Below are positions 9,231 to 17,895 of a stretch of DNA of 22,233 bases, piece after piece. Within the stretch, counting starts at the first letter, position 1; each line of letters starts with the position of its first letter. Source of the DNA: an uncultured Collinsella sp. Its GTDB lineage: Bacteria; Actinomycetota; Coriobacteriia; Coriobacteriales; Coriobacteriaceae. Below the pieces are notes generated by a model that was not told where the DNA came from, made no database searches, and saw only the letters and a list, made by a program, of their open reading frames with translations. The translations under genes and the position numbers were made by a program. The DNA is taken from contig CAAENA010000008.1 in assembly GCA_900757205.1 (NCBI GenBank), positions 1-22,233 of the forward strand. Direction: 5' to 3'.

Positions 9231-10306
9231 TAGAGGTCTCCTCCCTTAAACGGCAGGCCCTGCTCGGCCGCCCGCAGGATGCGCTCGTCGATCTGGGAAC
9301 GCACGATATCGTTGGTGGCGACCCAGGCGGCGAAGCTGGCGTTGTCGGGGGCGCCCAAGCCCTCCTGCAGTACCGGCGTCGCCTCGGACAGCGCAAGGAC
9401 AAGCTCGTCGGTAGAGCCCACACCCACGTTGACGCGGGCATAGACGCCATCGGGAAACTCGGTTTGGAAGTAGAGTGCCTCGGCCGCGTGCGGGCACGAG
9501 CGTGCAAGGATGCGCAAGTAGTGCTCGGCACCCTCGTAGTCCAGCTCGCGCCAGGCTGCGCTCATCAGTGCGATGAGCGTCCACGGGTCCAAGTCGCGCT
9601 CCGCGTCCTTGGGACGACGACGCAGCGGCGTGTTGGCGAGATAGGGGACGGAGTGGGCAGAGCGAAAGCGCTTGAGCTCCTCGGCAGGGTATTCGAGCTT
9701 CGCCATGGCGAGCATCGCGGTGTGGCGGACGCCGGCCGGATCGTTGGGGGCAAAGTCGAGGCTGCGGTTTGCAGCTTCGAGCGACATGCGATAGCGTCCG
9801 CTAATGAGGGCGCGCGATGCAAGGGCGGCAAGCCAGCGCAGGTAGGGGCGGCGCATAAGGTCGCCCGCGGCCTCGCGCTCATAGGGGTCCTGCGCCGAGG
9901 CGATCTTGAACGCCAGGTCATGCTCGACTTCATCGCGCTTGGATACCAGGTACTGTACGTATTCCTCGTTGGAGTCGGCGGTGAGGGCCGTCAGCATGCG
10001 CTGGGCATCCCAGTTGGTCGGATCGAGCGCGGCGGCCTCGCGAAGCATGTTCTCGGCAGCGGCCTCTTCCTGCTCGGCTTGGGCATCGTCGGGGATAAAG
10101 GGAATGCGGTAGTCGACAGCCTCGACCACCTTGGCAATCAGATGTCCGGCGCGGTCGCGATCATGCACGATGAGCGGCGCGGGGTTGCGGGTGAATTGTT
10201 CCATCAGACGCTCTACGGCGGTGCCATCGGTGAGCGGGATATTGTCGCGGCGCAAGGCCTCAAGAACGAGGCGATGGCAATCCTCTTGAATGGGATCGAA
10301 TGCCAT
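9230..10306 (-). CDS. TPR-like protein of unknown function (first of a pair)
   Basis: This 358-residue protein is not recognised by name. It has several TPR-like helix pairs: about 80-110 (ENMLREAAALDPTNWDAQRM), 165-212 (SGRYRMSLEAANRSLDFAPN) and 253-282 (LDYEGAEHYLRILARSCPHA). Residues 72-92 are very acidic. No signal peptide or membrane helix is visible. I chose the ATG at 10306, which has AAAGGAGG just upstream, over an in-frame TTG at 10336. The stop overlaps the next start. TPR proteins usually act as scaffolds, so a protein-binding role is plausible, but the partner is unknown. It is the first gene of a minus-strand unit ending with MurT-GatD. Confidence 0.8.
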   Translation of the reverse strand: MAFDPIQEDCHRLVLEALRRDNIPLTDGTAVERLMEQFTRNPAPLIVHDRDRAGHLIAKVVEAVDYRIPFIPDDAQAEQEEAAAENMLREAAALDPTNWDAQRMLTALTADSNEEYVQYLVSKRDEVEHDLAFKIASAQDPYEREAAGDLMRRPYLRWLAALASRALISGRYRMSLEAANRSLDFAPNDPAGVRHTAMLAMAKLEYPAEELKRFRSAHSVPYLANTPLRRRPKDAERDLDPWTLIALMSAAWRELDYEGAEHYLRILARSCPHAAEALYFQTEFPDGVYARVNVGVGSTDELVLALSEATPVLQEGLGAPDNASFAAWVATNDIVRSQIDERILRAAEQGLPFKGGDL

Positions 10307-10806
10307 GGGGCCTCCTTTGCTGCGGTTAGGGTTCAAATGTCTCTATATAAGGTTCTAGTTTACCCGCATGTGGCACACCGGGGGTGTCGCACTTGGACTT
10401 GCACCTTTGCACCACGAAGACGGATGTCGCACAAATGTCGGCACCTTGGACGACCGAGTGGTATCACGGTGCCGCAAACGGTCGATTTTTGGCGGCGAAC
10501 GGTGCATATTTTGGAGGGGCACAGTCCTGCCCGGGATATGTAGTCAACCTTGATAAAACGTTTGCCCAGCTTGGGAGTATGAATGCCGCACAAGGGTCTT
10601 CAGGGATAGAAAAAACGTTTCATCATTGGCGGCTTTAGGTGAATAACTGACCAACCAGAACGGTAAAATAGTGTTTGTCTGAGCGTTGAGACGTTTAGAC
10701 ATCGCGCATTGTCATCGCCGGCAACGCGCAAACCGGTCCTAACGGAGCCAATTGGGTGCTCCGTTATATACGCAAGTCTAAGAGGGGCTTGTTTAGGAGG
10801 CACAGT
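10307..10806. other. 500-base divergent intergenic region with a leader hairpin
   Basis: No gene is supported here. On the minus side TATATA (complement of about 10345-10350) could be a -10 box for the TPR-like pair. On the plus side TAAAAT (10664-10669) is a candidate -10 for the dehydrogenase gene without a clear -35. The palindrome AAACGTTT occurs twice (10556-10563 and 10613-10620). A perfect hairpin, AACGGAGC/GCTCCGTT (10741-10748, 10758-10765), lies about 30 bases before the dehydrogenase ribosome binding site and lacks a T-run. The 10380-10450 segment is rich in short GCAC/GTCGCAC repeats. Confidence 0.4.
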
Positions 10807-12030
10807 ATGGGACGTTTTACCAATCCTCGCGATCTGTACTTTGGTGAGGGCGCTCGCCACGAGGTGAAGAACCTCAAGGGCAAGAAGGCCATCATCGTTT
10901 CTGGCGGCAGCTCTATGCGCCGCGGCGGGTTCCTGCAGGACGTCGAGAACGACCTTAAGGAAGGCGGTTTCGAGGTCAAGCTGTTCGAGGGCGTCGAGTC
11001 CGACCCGTCCATCGAGACGGTCATGAAGGGCGCCGAGGCCATGCGCGAGTTCGAGCCCGACTGGATTATCGCCATCGGTGGCGGCTCGCCCATCGATGCC
11101 GCTAAGGCCATGTGGGTCTTCTACGAGTATCCCGAGGAGTCCTTCGATAACATCATCCAGCCGTTCAGCTTCCCGGAGCTGCGTCAGAAGGCTCATTTCT
11201 GCGCCATCTCCTCTACCTCCGGCACCGCTACCGAGGTCACCGCGTTCTCCGTCATTACCGACTACGCCAAGGGCATCAAGTACCCGCTGGCCGACTTCAA
11301 CATCACCCCTGATGTCGCCATCGTCGACCCCGAGCTCACCTACACCATGCCCGCCAAGCTGTGCGCTCACACCGGCATGGATGCTCTGACCCACTGCATG
11401 GAGGCCTACGTTTCCACCTGCGCCTCTATGTTCACCGACGCCAACGCCCTGCACGGCATCCGCGAGATCGTCGAGTGGCTGCCCAAGTCCTATGCTGGCG
11501 ACCATGAGGCCCGTCAGCACATGCACGAGGCTCAGTGCATCGCCGGTATCGCCTTCTCCTCGGGCCTGCTCGGCATCGTTCACTCCATGGCTCACAAGAC
11601 CGGTGCTGCCTTCGAGAACGGCCACATCATCCACGGTGCCGCTAACGCCATGTACCTGGGCAAGGTTATCCAGTGGAACTCCAAGGACCCGCGTGCTGCT
11701 GAGCGTTACGCTTACGTGGCCAAGGAGATCCTGCACCTTCCCGGCGAGACCAACGAGGAGCTCATCGCTGCGCTCGTCCAGAAGATTCGCGACCTCAATG
11801 ACCAGCTCAACATTCCGCAGTCCATCAAGGATTACGCGAATGGTGGCGTGAAGGTCGACGCCGAGAACCCGCAGATGGTTTCCGAGGAGGAGTTCCTCGC
11901 CAAGCTGCCCGAGATCGCTGCGAACGCCGAGACCGACGCCTGCACGCCCGAGAACCCGCGTGAGACCAAGGCTGCCGACTTCGAGAAGATCCTCAAGGCC
12001 TGCTACTACGACACCGACATCGATTTCTAA
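10807..12030 (+). CDS. Iron-containing alcohol dehydrogenase
   Basis: This 407-residue protein is an NAD(P)H-dependent alcohol dehydrogenase of the Fe-ADH family, which typically turns aldehydes such as acetaldehyde or butyraldehyde into alcohols during fermentation. The nucleotide site is IGGGSPIDAAKAM (90-102). The four metal ligands fall at the expected spacing: Asp192 and His196 in GMDALTHCMEA, His259 in GIVHSMAHKTG and His273 in ENGHIIHGAANA. The block ISSTSGTATEVTAFSVIT (134-151) is also typical. The ATG at 10807 has AGGAGG six bases upstream; an in-frame start at 10756 would run through the leader hairpin. The sequence is close to the butanol/ethanol dehydrogenase branch (YqhD/BdhA-AdhE C-terminal type), but the substrate cannot be read from sequence. 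Codon use is extremely biased to C-ending codons, which suggests high expression. Confidence 0.93.
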   Translation: MGRFTNPRDLYFGEGARHEVKNLKGKKAIIVSGGSSMRRGGFLQDVENDLKEGGFEVKLFEGVESDPSIETVMKGAEAMREFEPDWIIAIGGGSPIDAAKAMWVFYEYPEESFDNIIQPFSFPELRQKAHFCAISSTSGTATEVTAFSVITDYAKGIKYPLADFNITPDVAIVDPELTYTMPAKLCAHTGMDALTHCMEAYVSTCASMFTDANALHGIREIVEWLPKSYAGDHEARQHMHEAQCIAGIAFSSGLLGIVHSMAHKTGAAFENGHIIHGAANAMYLGKVIQWNSKDPRAAERYAYVAKEILHLPGETNEELIAALVQKIRDLNDQLNIPQSIKDYANGGVKVDAENPQMVSEEEFLAKLPEIAANAETDACTPENPRETKAADFEKILKACYYDTDIDF

Positions 12031-12051
12031 TCGACTCTTGTTATCGTAACG

Positions 12052-12092
12052 AGGGGCTCCGCACGTATCCGTACGGAGCCCCTTTCTTTTTT
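12052..12092 (+). terminator. Terminator after the Fe-ADH gene
   Basis: A perfect 10-base stem, AGGGGCTCCG (12052-12061) with CGGAGCCCCT (12074-12083), is followed by a T-rich tract with one C. It separates the Fe-ADH gene from gldA, although read-through to gldA is possible because only about 20 bases remain before the next start. Confidence 0.93.
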
Positions 12093-12113
12093 CTTTTAGA
12101 GAATGGGATAGTT

Positions 12114-13214
12114 ATGGCTGCAATTTTCAATAGCCCCAGCAAGTACATCCAGGGTCCGGATGAGCTCGCCAAGCTCGGCTCCTATGTCGAGCCGCTCGGC
12201 GCTAAGGCCCTCGTCATCGTGACGCCTTCGGGCAAGAAGCGCGTCGGTGCCAAGATCGAGGGTGGTTTTGCCGAGGCTAAGGCCGAGCTGCTGTTTGAGG
12301 ACTTTAACGGCGAGTGCTCCAAGAGCGAGGTCGATCGCCTGGTTGCGCTCGCGCGCGACAACGGCTGCGACATCATCGTCGGCGTCGGTGGCGGCAAGAT
12401 CCTCGACACCGCCAAGGCCGTCGCCTACTACCTGGAGTCCCCGGTCATCATTTGCCCCACCATCGCTTCGACCGATGCCCCGTGCTCGGCGCTCTCCGTG
12501 CTCTATACCGATGACGGCCAGTTCGATAAGTACCTGTTCCTTAAGGCGAACCCCAATATCGTTCTTATGGATACGACGGTTATCGCGGCGAGCCCGGTAC
12601 GCCTGACGGTGGCAGGTATGGGCGATGCGCTCGCAACCTACTTTGAGGCCCAGGCGACGCACGATGCCGACGGTGGCACCTGCGCTGGTGGCAAAGGCGG
12701 CATGGCCGGTCTGGCGCTTGCCAAGCTCTGCTACGAGACGCTTATGGCCGATGGCGTCAAGGCCAAGGTCGCGCTGGAGAAGGGTGCGCTCACGCCTGCC
12801 GTCGAGCATATCATCGAGGCCAATACGCTGCTTTCGGGCATTGGCTTTGAGAGCTCGGGCCTTGCTGCTGCTCATGCCATCCACAATGGCCTGACGATGC
12901 TGCCCGAGTGCCACGGCATGTATCACGGCGAGAAGGTCGCCTTTGGCACCATCGTTCAGCTGGTACTCGAGGATGCTCCGACTGAGAAACTCGAGGAAGT
13001 CTTGGGCTTCTGCATTGAGCTGGGCCTGCCGGTCACGATGAAGGAACTTGGCGTTGCCGAGCTTACGCGCGAGCAGGCCATGATTGTTGCCGAGGCCGCC
13101 TGCGCGCCCGATGACACCATGTGCAACATGCCGTTTGAGGTGACGCCCGAGATGGTCGCAAACGCCATCCTGGGTGCCGACGCGCTGGGTCACTACTATC
13201 TCATGGATGAGTAA
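12114..13214 (+). CDS. gldA: Glycerol dehydrogenase
   Basis: This 366-residue protein fits GldA, the zinc-dependent NAD-linked enzyme that oxidises glycerol to dihydroxyacetone or works in reverse. The NAD loop is GVGGGKILDTAKAVAYY (90-106). The substrate segment ASTDAPCSALSVLYTDDG (118-135) includes Asp121. Metal ligands are Asp171 (AGMGDALATYFEA), His254 (GLAAAHAIHNGL) and His271 (HGMYHGEKVAFG), matching the Geobacillus enzyme pattern. The ATG at 12114 has only a weak purine-rich site (AGAGAATGGGA) upstream. Terminators stand on both sides, so it probably has its own transcript or depends on read-through. Related 2-deoxy-scyllo-inosose or glycerol-1-phosphate dehydrogenases are less likely given the full GldA motif set. 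Confidence 0.92.
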   Translation: MAAIFNSPSKYIQGPDELAKLGSYVEPLGAKALVIVTPSGKKRVGAKIEGGFAEAKAELLFEDFNGECSKSEVDRLVALARDNGCDIIVGVGGGKILDTAKAVAYYLESPVIICPTIASTDAPCSALSVLYTDDGQFDKYLFLKANPNIVLMDTTVIAASPVRLTVAGMGDALATYFEAQATHDADGGTCAGGKGGMAGLALAKLCYETLMADGVKAKVALEKGALTPAVEHIIEANTLLSGIGFESSGLAAAHAIHNGLTMLPECHGMYHGEKVAFGTIVQLVLEDAPTEKLEEVLGFCIELGLPVTMKELGVAELTREQAMIVAEAACAPDDTMCNMPFEVTPEMVANAILGADALGHYYLMDE

Positions 13215-13228
13215 ATCAAGCTAAGGAA

Positions 13229-13262
13229 GGGGCAAAGCCAGCAGACGGCTTTGCCCCTTTTT
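13229..13262 (+). terminator. Terminator of gldA
   Basis: A perfect 11-base stem, GGGGCAAAGCC (13229-13239) and GGCTTTGCCCC (13247-13257), is followed by five T. It lies 14 bases after the gldA stop. Confidence 0.94.
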
Positions 13263-13267
13263 GCTAT

Positions 13268-13332
13268 GGTGCAAACCAACCTGACCCCATCGCACCAAGT
13301 TGGTGCAAAGGGGTCAGGTTACTTTGCACCAA
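13268..13332. repeat. REP-like inverted pair with CAGGT core
   Basis: Two palindromic units lie head to head. The right unit has perfect 11-base arms, TTGGTGCAAAG (13300-13310) and CTTTGCACCAA (13322-13332), around GGGTCAGGTTA. The left unit (13268-13296) has short arms GGTGC/GCACC and carries the reverse complement of the same core, AACCTGACCCC. The core matches the palindrome at 5921-5957. This resembles paired REP elements (BIMEs) spread by REP-associated Y1 transposases; none is encoded in this window. Confidence 0.8.
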
Positions 13333-13361
13333 TCGTTGTTTGATGAAGGGCGGATTCTCGT

Positions 13362-14429
13362 ATGGCGCTTCCTATGGTTTATGGCGGTCCCGGCCGGTAT
13401 GTTCAGGGGCCGGGCGAACTTTCGCGTCAGGGCAGGTATTTGTCATGGTTGGGCTGTGCTGCCTATGTCTTGTTTGACCAGGGCACCGAGGATCGGCTGT
13501 GCAGGCAGATTGTCGATGGATTTCTGGACGAAGATCTAAGCGAGCCGTTCTTTAAGATTTATGACGGTCCGTGTACGGAAGAGGCCGTTGTCGAAATGGC
13601 TCAGGAAGCCCAGGCTGAGTATTGCGACATGGTGGTAGGCATTGGCGGCGGCAAGATGCTCGATATCGCCAAGGCAGTAGCGTTTTATGCCGAGCTGCCG
13701 TTGTGCGTATGCCCCACGGCGGCTTCGATGGACGGTCCGTGCAGCGCGATTTCGGTGCTGTATCACGAGGATGGGTCGTTCGACCGCTACCTGATGCTCG
13801 AGAAGAATCCAGACCTGGTCGTGGTCGATACCAACGTGGTCGCGGCGGCCCCACTGCGTATGACGGTCGCTGGTATGGGCGATGCGCTGGCAACGTACTT
13901 CGAGGCGCGTTCGTGCGCCGCGGCGCACGGCGCCAACGAGCACGGTGGCGCGCCGGGGCACTTGGCACTGGTCGCGGCACGTGCCTGCTACGACACGCTT
14001 ATGGAATGCGGCGTCGCTGCCAAGCGCGATCTCAAAAAGGGGCGTACATCGCCGGCGGTTGAGCGCCTGATCGAGTGCAATATTCTGCTCTCGGGCGTCG
14101 GCTTTGAGAGCGGTGGCTTGGCGTTGGCGCATGCCATCGCCAACGGTCTAACGATTCTGCCTGAGTGCAAGGCCATGCACGGCGAGGCCGTGGCGTTTGG
14201 CCTGGTGGTTCAGCTTCGTCTGGAGCGTGCACCCGAGCTTGATCAGGTGCTCGAGTTTTGCCAGCGTGTTGGTCTGCCGACGACGCTCGAGGATCTGGGC
14301 CTTGGCGAGATTTCCGATGCCGATCTGCAGGGTGTTGCAAATGCGGCCTTTAGAAACGAGCGTAATATGGCCAACGAGCAGGCCAAGGTGACCAAACAAA
14401 AGCTCGTGCAGCTCATGTGCGAGGCATAG
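13362..14429 (+). CDS. Glycerol dehydrogenase-like protein (divergent GldA paralogue)
   Basis: This 355-residue protein has the same fold motifs as the GldA encoded just upstream: GIGGGKMLDIAKAVAFY (93-109), ASMDGPCSAISVLYHEDG (121-138), AGMGDALATYFEAR (170-183), FESGGLALAHAIANG (248-262) and CKAMHGEAVAFG (269-280). The metal ligands are kept as Asp174, His257 and His273, so it should be active. It differs in the first 80 residues and near 184-200 (SCAAAHGANEHGGAPGH). Its C-terminus lacks about 10 residues compared with GldA. The start at 13362 has only a weak site (GAAGGG) upstream. The gene sits behind a terminator and the REP-like pair, so it may be expressed separately. Codon use is less biased than in the two genes before it, which suggests lower expression. 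Substrate could be glycerol or another small polyol. Confidence 0.85.
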   Translation: MALPMVYGGPGRYVQGPGELSRQGRYLSWLGCAAYVLFDQGTEDRLCRQIVDGFLDEDLSEPFFKIYDGPCTEEAVVEMAQEAQAEYCDMVVGIGGGKMLDIAKAVAFYAELPLCVCPTAASMDGPCSAISVLYHEDGSFDRYLMLEKNPDLVVVDTNVVAAAPLRMTVAGMGDALATYFEARSCAAAHGANEHGGAPGHLALVAARACYDTLMECGVAAKRDLKKGRTSPAVERLIECNILLSGVGFESGGLALAHAIANGLTILPECKAMHGEAVAFGLVVQLRLERAPELDQVLEFCQRVGLPTTLEDLGLGEISDADLQGVANAAFRNERNMANEQAKVTKQKLVQLMCEA

Positions 14430-14509
14430 TTTGGCGCTTGATTGACCTTGTGCAATCGAGACGGCGATAGGCCATGGGCTATTTGCCTCAAAGGTGCTCC
14501 GCGTGTAAT

Positions 14510-14540
14510 TTGCCCGAGGCGTGGGCCGATAGCGTATCAT
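14510..14540 (+). promoter_or_regulatory. Weak candidate promoter of the Fe-S protein gene
   Basis: TTGCCC (14510-14515) and TATCAT (14535-14540) are separated by 19 bases, about 40 bases before the start codon. Both boxes are imperfect and the spacing is long. Confidence 0.25.
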
Positions 14541-14580
14541 TATCTTTTGCTTGTTTGCACTGCTCAGGGAGGGGCCGCGC

Positions 14581-15834
14581 ATGGCGCAGGAACACGATCT
14601 GTTTGATGACATTATCGAAATCAGCAAGGGTTTCGACTTTCTCAAAAACCCGCTTGGCGGTGTGACCGACGCACTCGATCCGTCGGCGCCGCAGTGGAAT
14701 CCTGCCGACTACAAGGAGCGTCCGCGCGGCAACACCATTCCGTGCCTGACCTGCAAAAACGAAAAGAGCGGCTGCACCGCGTGCATGGACGTGTGCCCGG
14801 TCAACGCTATCGAGGTCGAGGAAGACGCCATTGAGATCCTCGACTCCTGTCGTAAGTGCGGCCTGTGCGCCGCTGCCTGTCCGACCGAGGCAATCATCTC
14901 GCCGCGCCTGGCGCCCAAAAACGTCTACGACGACATTGTCTCGGCGGCTACGAGCCACGAGACCGCCTACGTCACCTGCACGCGCGCCCTCAAGCGCATG
15001 CCGCGCGAGAACGAGGTTGTTGTTGCCTGTGTGGGCGATATTACGGCCGAGACCTGGTTTTCGGTGCTGGCCGATTATCCCAACGTGAGCGTGTACCTGC
15101 CGCTGGGCGTGTGCGATAAGTGCCGTAACACCGGTGGCGAGGACATCCTGGGCGAGGCCATTGCTACCGCCGAGGAGTGGGCAGGCACGGGCATGGGTCT
15201 GGAGGTCGATCCCAAGAGCCTCAAGTGCCATAAGCGCCGCGAGTACGAGCGCAAGGAGTACATGGAAAAGATCGCCCGCACCACGGGCCTTACCGTGACC
15301 AAGCTCAACCCGGCAACGGCGGCGCTGGCCTCGGTGACGCAGAAGCTCAAAGCCCACCGCCACCAGATTACCCAGCTCGAGCGCACGCTCAACACCATGT
15401 GCGGTACCACGACGGCAAAGCGTCGCCGTACGCTTACGCACGGGCGGCAGCTGGTGCTCTCGACGCTGCAAAACCACCCCGAGCTTGCCCAGAACATGCA
15501 GGTGAGCACACCGGAGTGCGATTTTGACAAGTGCACGTCGTGCGGCGAGTGCGTCAACGTGTGCCCCACGTTTGCCTGCGATCTGGTAGGAAGCGGCCGC
15601 TTTGCGTTGGAGTCCACGTATTGTTTAGGCTGCGGCGCCTGTGTCAAGGTTTGTCCCGAGCATGCGCTCAAGCTGGTTGAACACGATGCGTCCAACTTGG
15701 TTGTCGTCGACCCCGAGGCCGAGGAAAAGGCTGCCCAGAAGGCGAAGGCTCACGAGGAGGCCGAGAAGGTCAAGGCCGAGGCAAAGGAAAAGCTCAACAA
15801 GGTGCTCGACCAGGTGGAAAAGCTCGCAGACTAG
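14581..15834 (+). CDS. Multi-cluster 4Fe-4S ferredoxin-type protein with coiled-coil tail
   Basis: This 417-residue cytosolic protein carries four ferredoxin-like cysteine motifs. Two lie near the N-terminus: C58-x6-C65-x2-C68-x3-C72P, with Cys55 also nearby, and C90-x2-C93-x2-C96-x3-C100P. Two lie near 318-358: C318-x2-C321-x2-C324-x3-C328P and C348-x2-C351-x2-C354-x3-C358P. Between them a 200-residue middle domain has more cysteines (133, 150, 178, 181, 216) around VVVACVGDITAETWF and LGVCDKCRNTGG. Residues 376-417 are a charged Ala/Glu/Lys helix, probably coiled coil. It is likely an electron carrier or the electron-transfer subunit of a redox complex. No partner oxidoreductase is adjacent. 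The ATG at 14581 has GGGAGG upstream; an in-frame TTG at 14551 is less likely. The exact family is not recognised. Confidence 0.85.
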   Translation: MAQEHDLFDDIIEISKGFDFLKNPLGGVTDALDPSAPQWNPADYKERPRGNTIPCLTCKNEKSGCTACMDVCPVNAIEVEEDAIEILDSCRKCGLCAAACPTEAIISPRLAPKNVYDDIVSAATSHETAYVTCTRALKRMPRENEVVVACVGDITAETWFSVLADYPNVSVYLPLGVCDKCRNTGGEDILGEAIATAEEWAGTGMGLEVDPKSLKCHKRREYERKEYMEKIARTTGLTVTKLNPATAALASVTQKLKAHRHQITQLERTLNTMCGTTTAKRRRTLTHGRQLVLSTLQNHPELAQNMQVSTPECDFDKCTSCGECVNVCPTFACDLVGSGRFALESTYCLGCGACVKVCPEHALKLVEHDASNLVVVDPEAEEKAAQKAKAHEEAEKVKAEAKEKLNKVLDQVEKLAD

Positions 15835-15905
15835 TCGGCGACCCCAATCTCTGCTTCATTCGTGCCGCCGTGGCGTCCGGGTTCGCCCAGATGCTGCGGC
15901 GGCGC

Positions 15906-15911
15906 TATACT
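15906..15911 (+). promoter_or_regulatory. Candidate -10 box of ychF
   Basis: TATACT lies 37 bases before the GTG start. A poor -35 (TTCGCC) is 18 bases upstream. Confidence 0.35.
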
Positions 15912-15948
15912 TATGCAGTTTGAAATGCTTGTACCAAAAGGAGCTGTC

Positions 15949-17025
<1,077 letters not shown>

Positions 17026-17036
17026 GGACGACGCAT

Positions 17037-17420
17037 ATGTTTAAATATGGCAAAAAAGCTGGCTACATGGGTATTGCGTTGCTCGTACTTGCGGTGATTC
17101 CGCTGGTGGTTGCAGCGTGTGTTATCCCCAACATTGGTCCCGAGGTGGCAACAAAGTTTAATGCCGCCGGCGAGGCGACGCGCTGGGGCAAGAGCTACGA
17201 GCTGCTGGCACTGCCGGTGCTCAACCTGCTGCTAAGCGTGGCGACGTACTTTACGGCAGGACGTCAGGCTAAAAACAATGATGACTCCGCCGCCATGGCG
17301 CGCATCGTGTGCGAGCGCTACCTGCGAAACGGCTGCATCACGGGTGTGTTCCTCAACGTGATCAACGTTTACTTTATGTACTCGGCTATTACCGGAACGG
17401 GCTTTGGCTTTGGTTTCTAG
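17037..17420 (+). CDS. Small DUF1648-type membrane protein
   Basis: This 127-residue protein has three hydrophobic helices, at about 10-32, 55-73 and 98-118. Between the first two is NIGPEVATKFNAAGEATRWGK, which matches the DUF1648 pattern (a NaaG-like turn followed by RWG) found in SdpI-like and sensor membrane proteins. It therefore sits in the cytoplasmic membrane. AAGGA precedes the ATG, and the gap to ychF is 11 bases, so the two are probably co-transcribed. It is shorter than SdpI (about 200 residues) and lacks a regulator neighbour, so an immunity role is not implied. It converges on the next minus-strand gene with only 9 bases between stops and no clear terminator. Confidence 0.8.
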   Translation: MFKYGKKAGYMGIALLVLAVIPLVVAACVIPNIGPEVATKFNAAGEATRWGKSYELLALPVLNLLLSVATYFTAGRQAKNNDDSAAMARIVCERYLRNGCITGVFLNVINVYFMYSAITGTGFGFGF

Positions 17421-17429
17421 CTTGTCCTT

Positions 17430-17819
17430 TTAGTCAACGAGCCTGCACGCATATTCAATGGCTGCTGCGAGGCCGCCGCTCGATCGTGGTTTAAAGACCA
17501 TGTCGGCGGCGGCCTCGTTTTCGTATCCGGCGCCGCGAAGGGTGAGCGCGGTACCGGCTTCCAGGAGAAGGGGCAGACCGCGTTGGCTGGTTGCGATTAC
17601 GGCAGCCTGATTGAGCGAGCAGCTGTGCGCTTGGCATTGGATGGCAAGTTCGCCTTGCGCCGGGCAAGGGACCAGAACGGCGGCGACGCGACTTGATAGC
17701 AATGCAAATGCTGTGCGCTCATCGGGCGAAAGACATTCTGCTTCAACGACGACGAGCTTGGGCGGTGCGCTGTTTGTGCGAAGCGTGGCTCGGTACGTGC
17801 GGACCGAAGAACCCGACAT
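17430..17819 (-). CDS. Unrecognised 129-residue protein next to an XRE regulator
   Basis: I do not recognise this protein. It begins MSGSSVRTYRATLRTNSAPP and then alternates beta-like and helix segments: LVVVEAE, TAFALLSSRVAAVLVPCP, AAVIATS, and a C-terminal GGLAAAIEYACRLV helix. The pattern resembles a small Rossmann-like nucleotide or ligand-binding fold; the stretch SLNQAAVIATSQRGLPLLLE recalls SLOG/DprA-type proteins only faintly. I chose the ATG at 17819, which has AGGAG six bases upstream, over an in-frame ATG at 17843 inside the palindrome. It is transcribed away from the XRE gene, and its -10 region lies in the shared palindrome, so it is probably regulated by that protein. A two-gene regulatory or toxin-antitoxin-like module is possible but not shown. 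Confidence 0.7.
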   Translation of the reverse strand: MSGSSVRTYRATLRTNSAPPKLVVVEAECLSPDERTAFALLSSRVAAVLVPCPAQGELAIQCQAHSCSLNQAAVIATSQRGLPLLLEAGTALTLRGAGYENEAAADMVFKPRSSGGLAAAIEYACRLVD

Positions 17820-17842
17820 AGAAAACTCCTGTGTATTCGGCA

Positions 17843-17866
17843 AAACGTAAACTATAGTTTACGTTT
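17843..17866. promoter_or_regulatory. Perfect 24-base palindrome between divergent genes: probable operator
   Basis: The half-site AAACGTAAACTA is followed directly by its exact reverse complement. TATAGT can be read in both directions at the centre (17853-17858 plus, 17851-17856 minus) and would serve as a -10 box for both genes. Binding here would block both promoters, which fits autoregulation by the adjacent XRE protein. Confidence 0.8.
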
Positions 17867-17895
17867 ATGTTCGGCTCCATTTCAAACTCGTCTGC

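Noticed and set aside
14440..14457. Hairpin GATTG/CAATC after the second GldA-type gene as a terminator
   Set aside because: The five-base stem is short, mostly A/T, and no T-run follows.
17037..17420. SdpI-type immunity protein
   Set aside because: Only the DUF1648 part is present (127 residues, three helices), with no SdpR-like regulator or toxin gene beside it; the co-transcribed neighbour is ychF.
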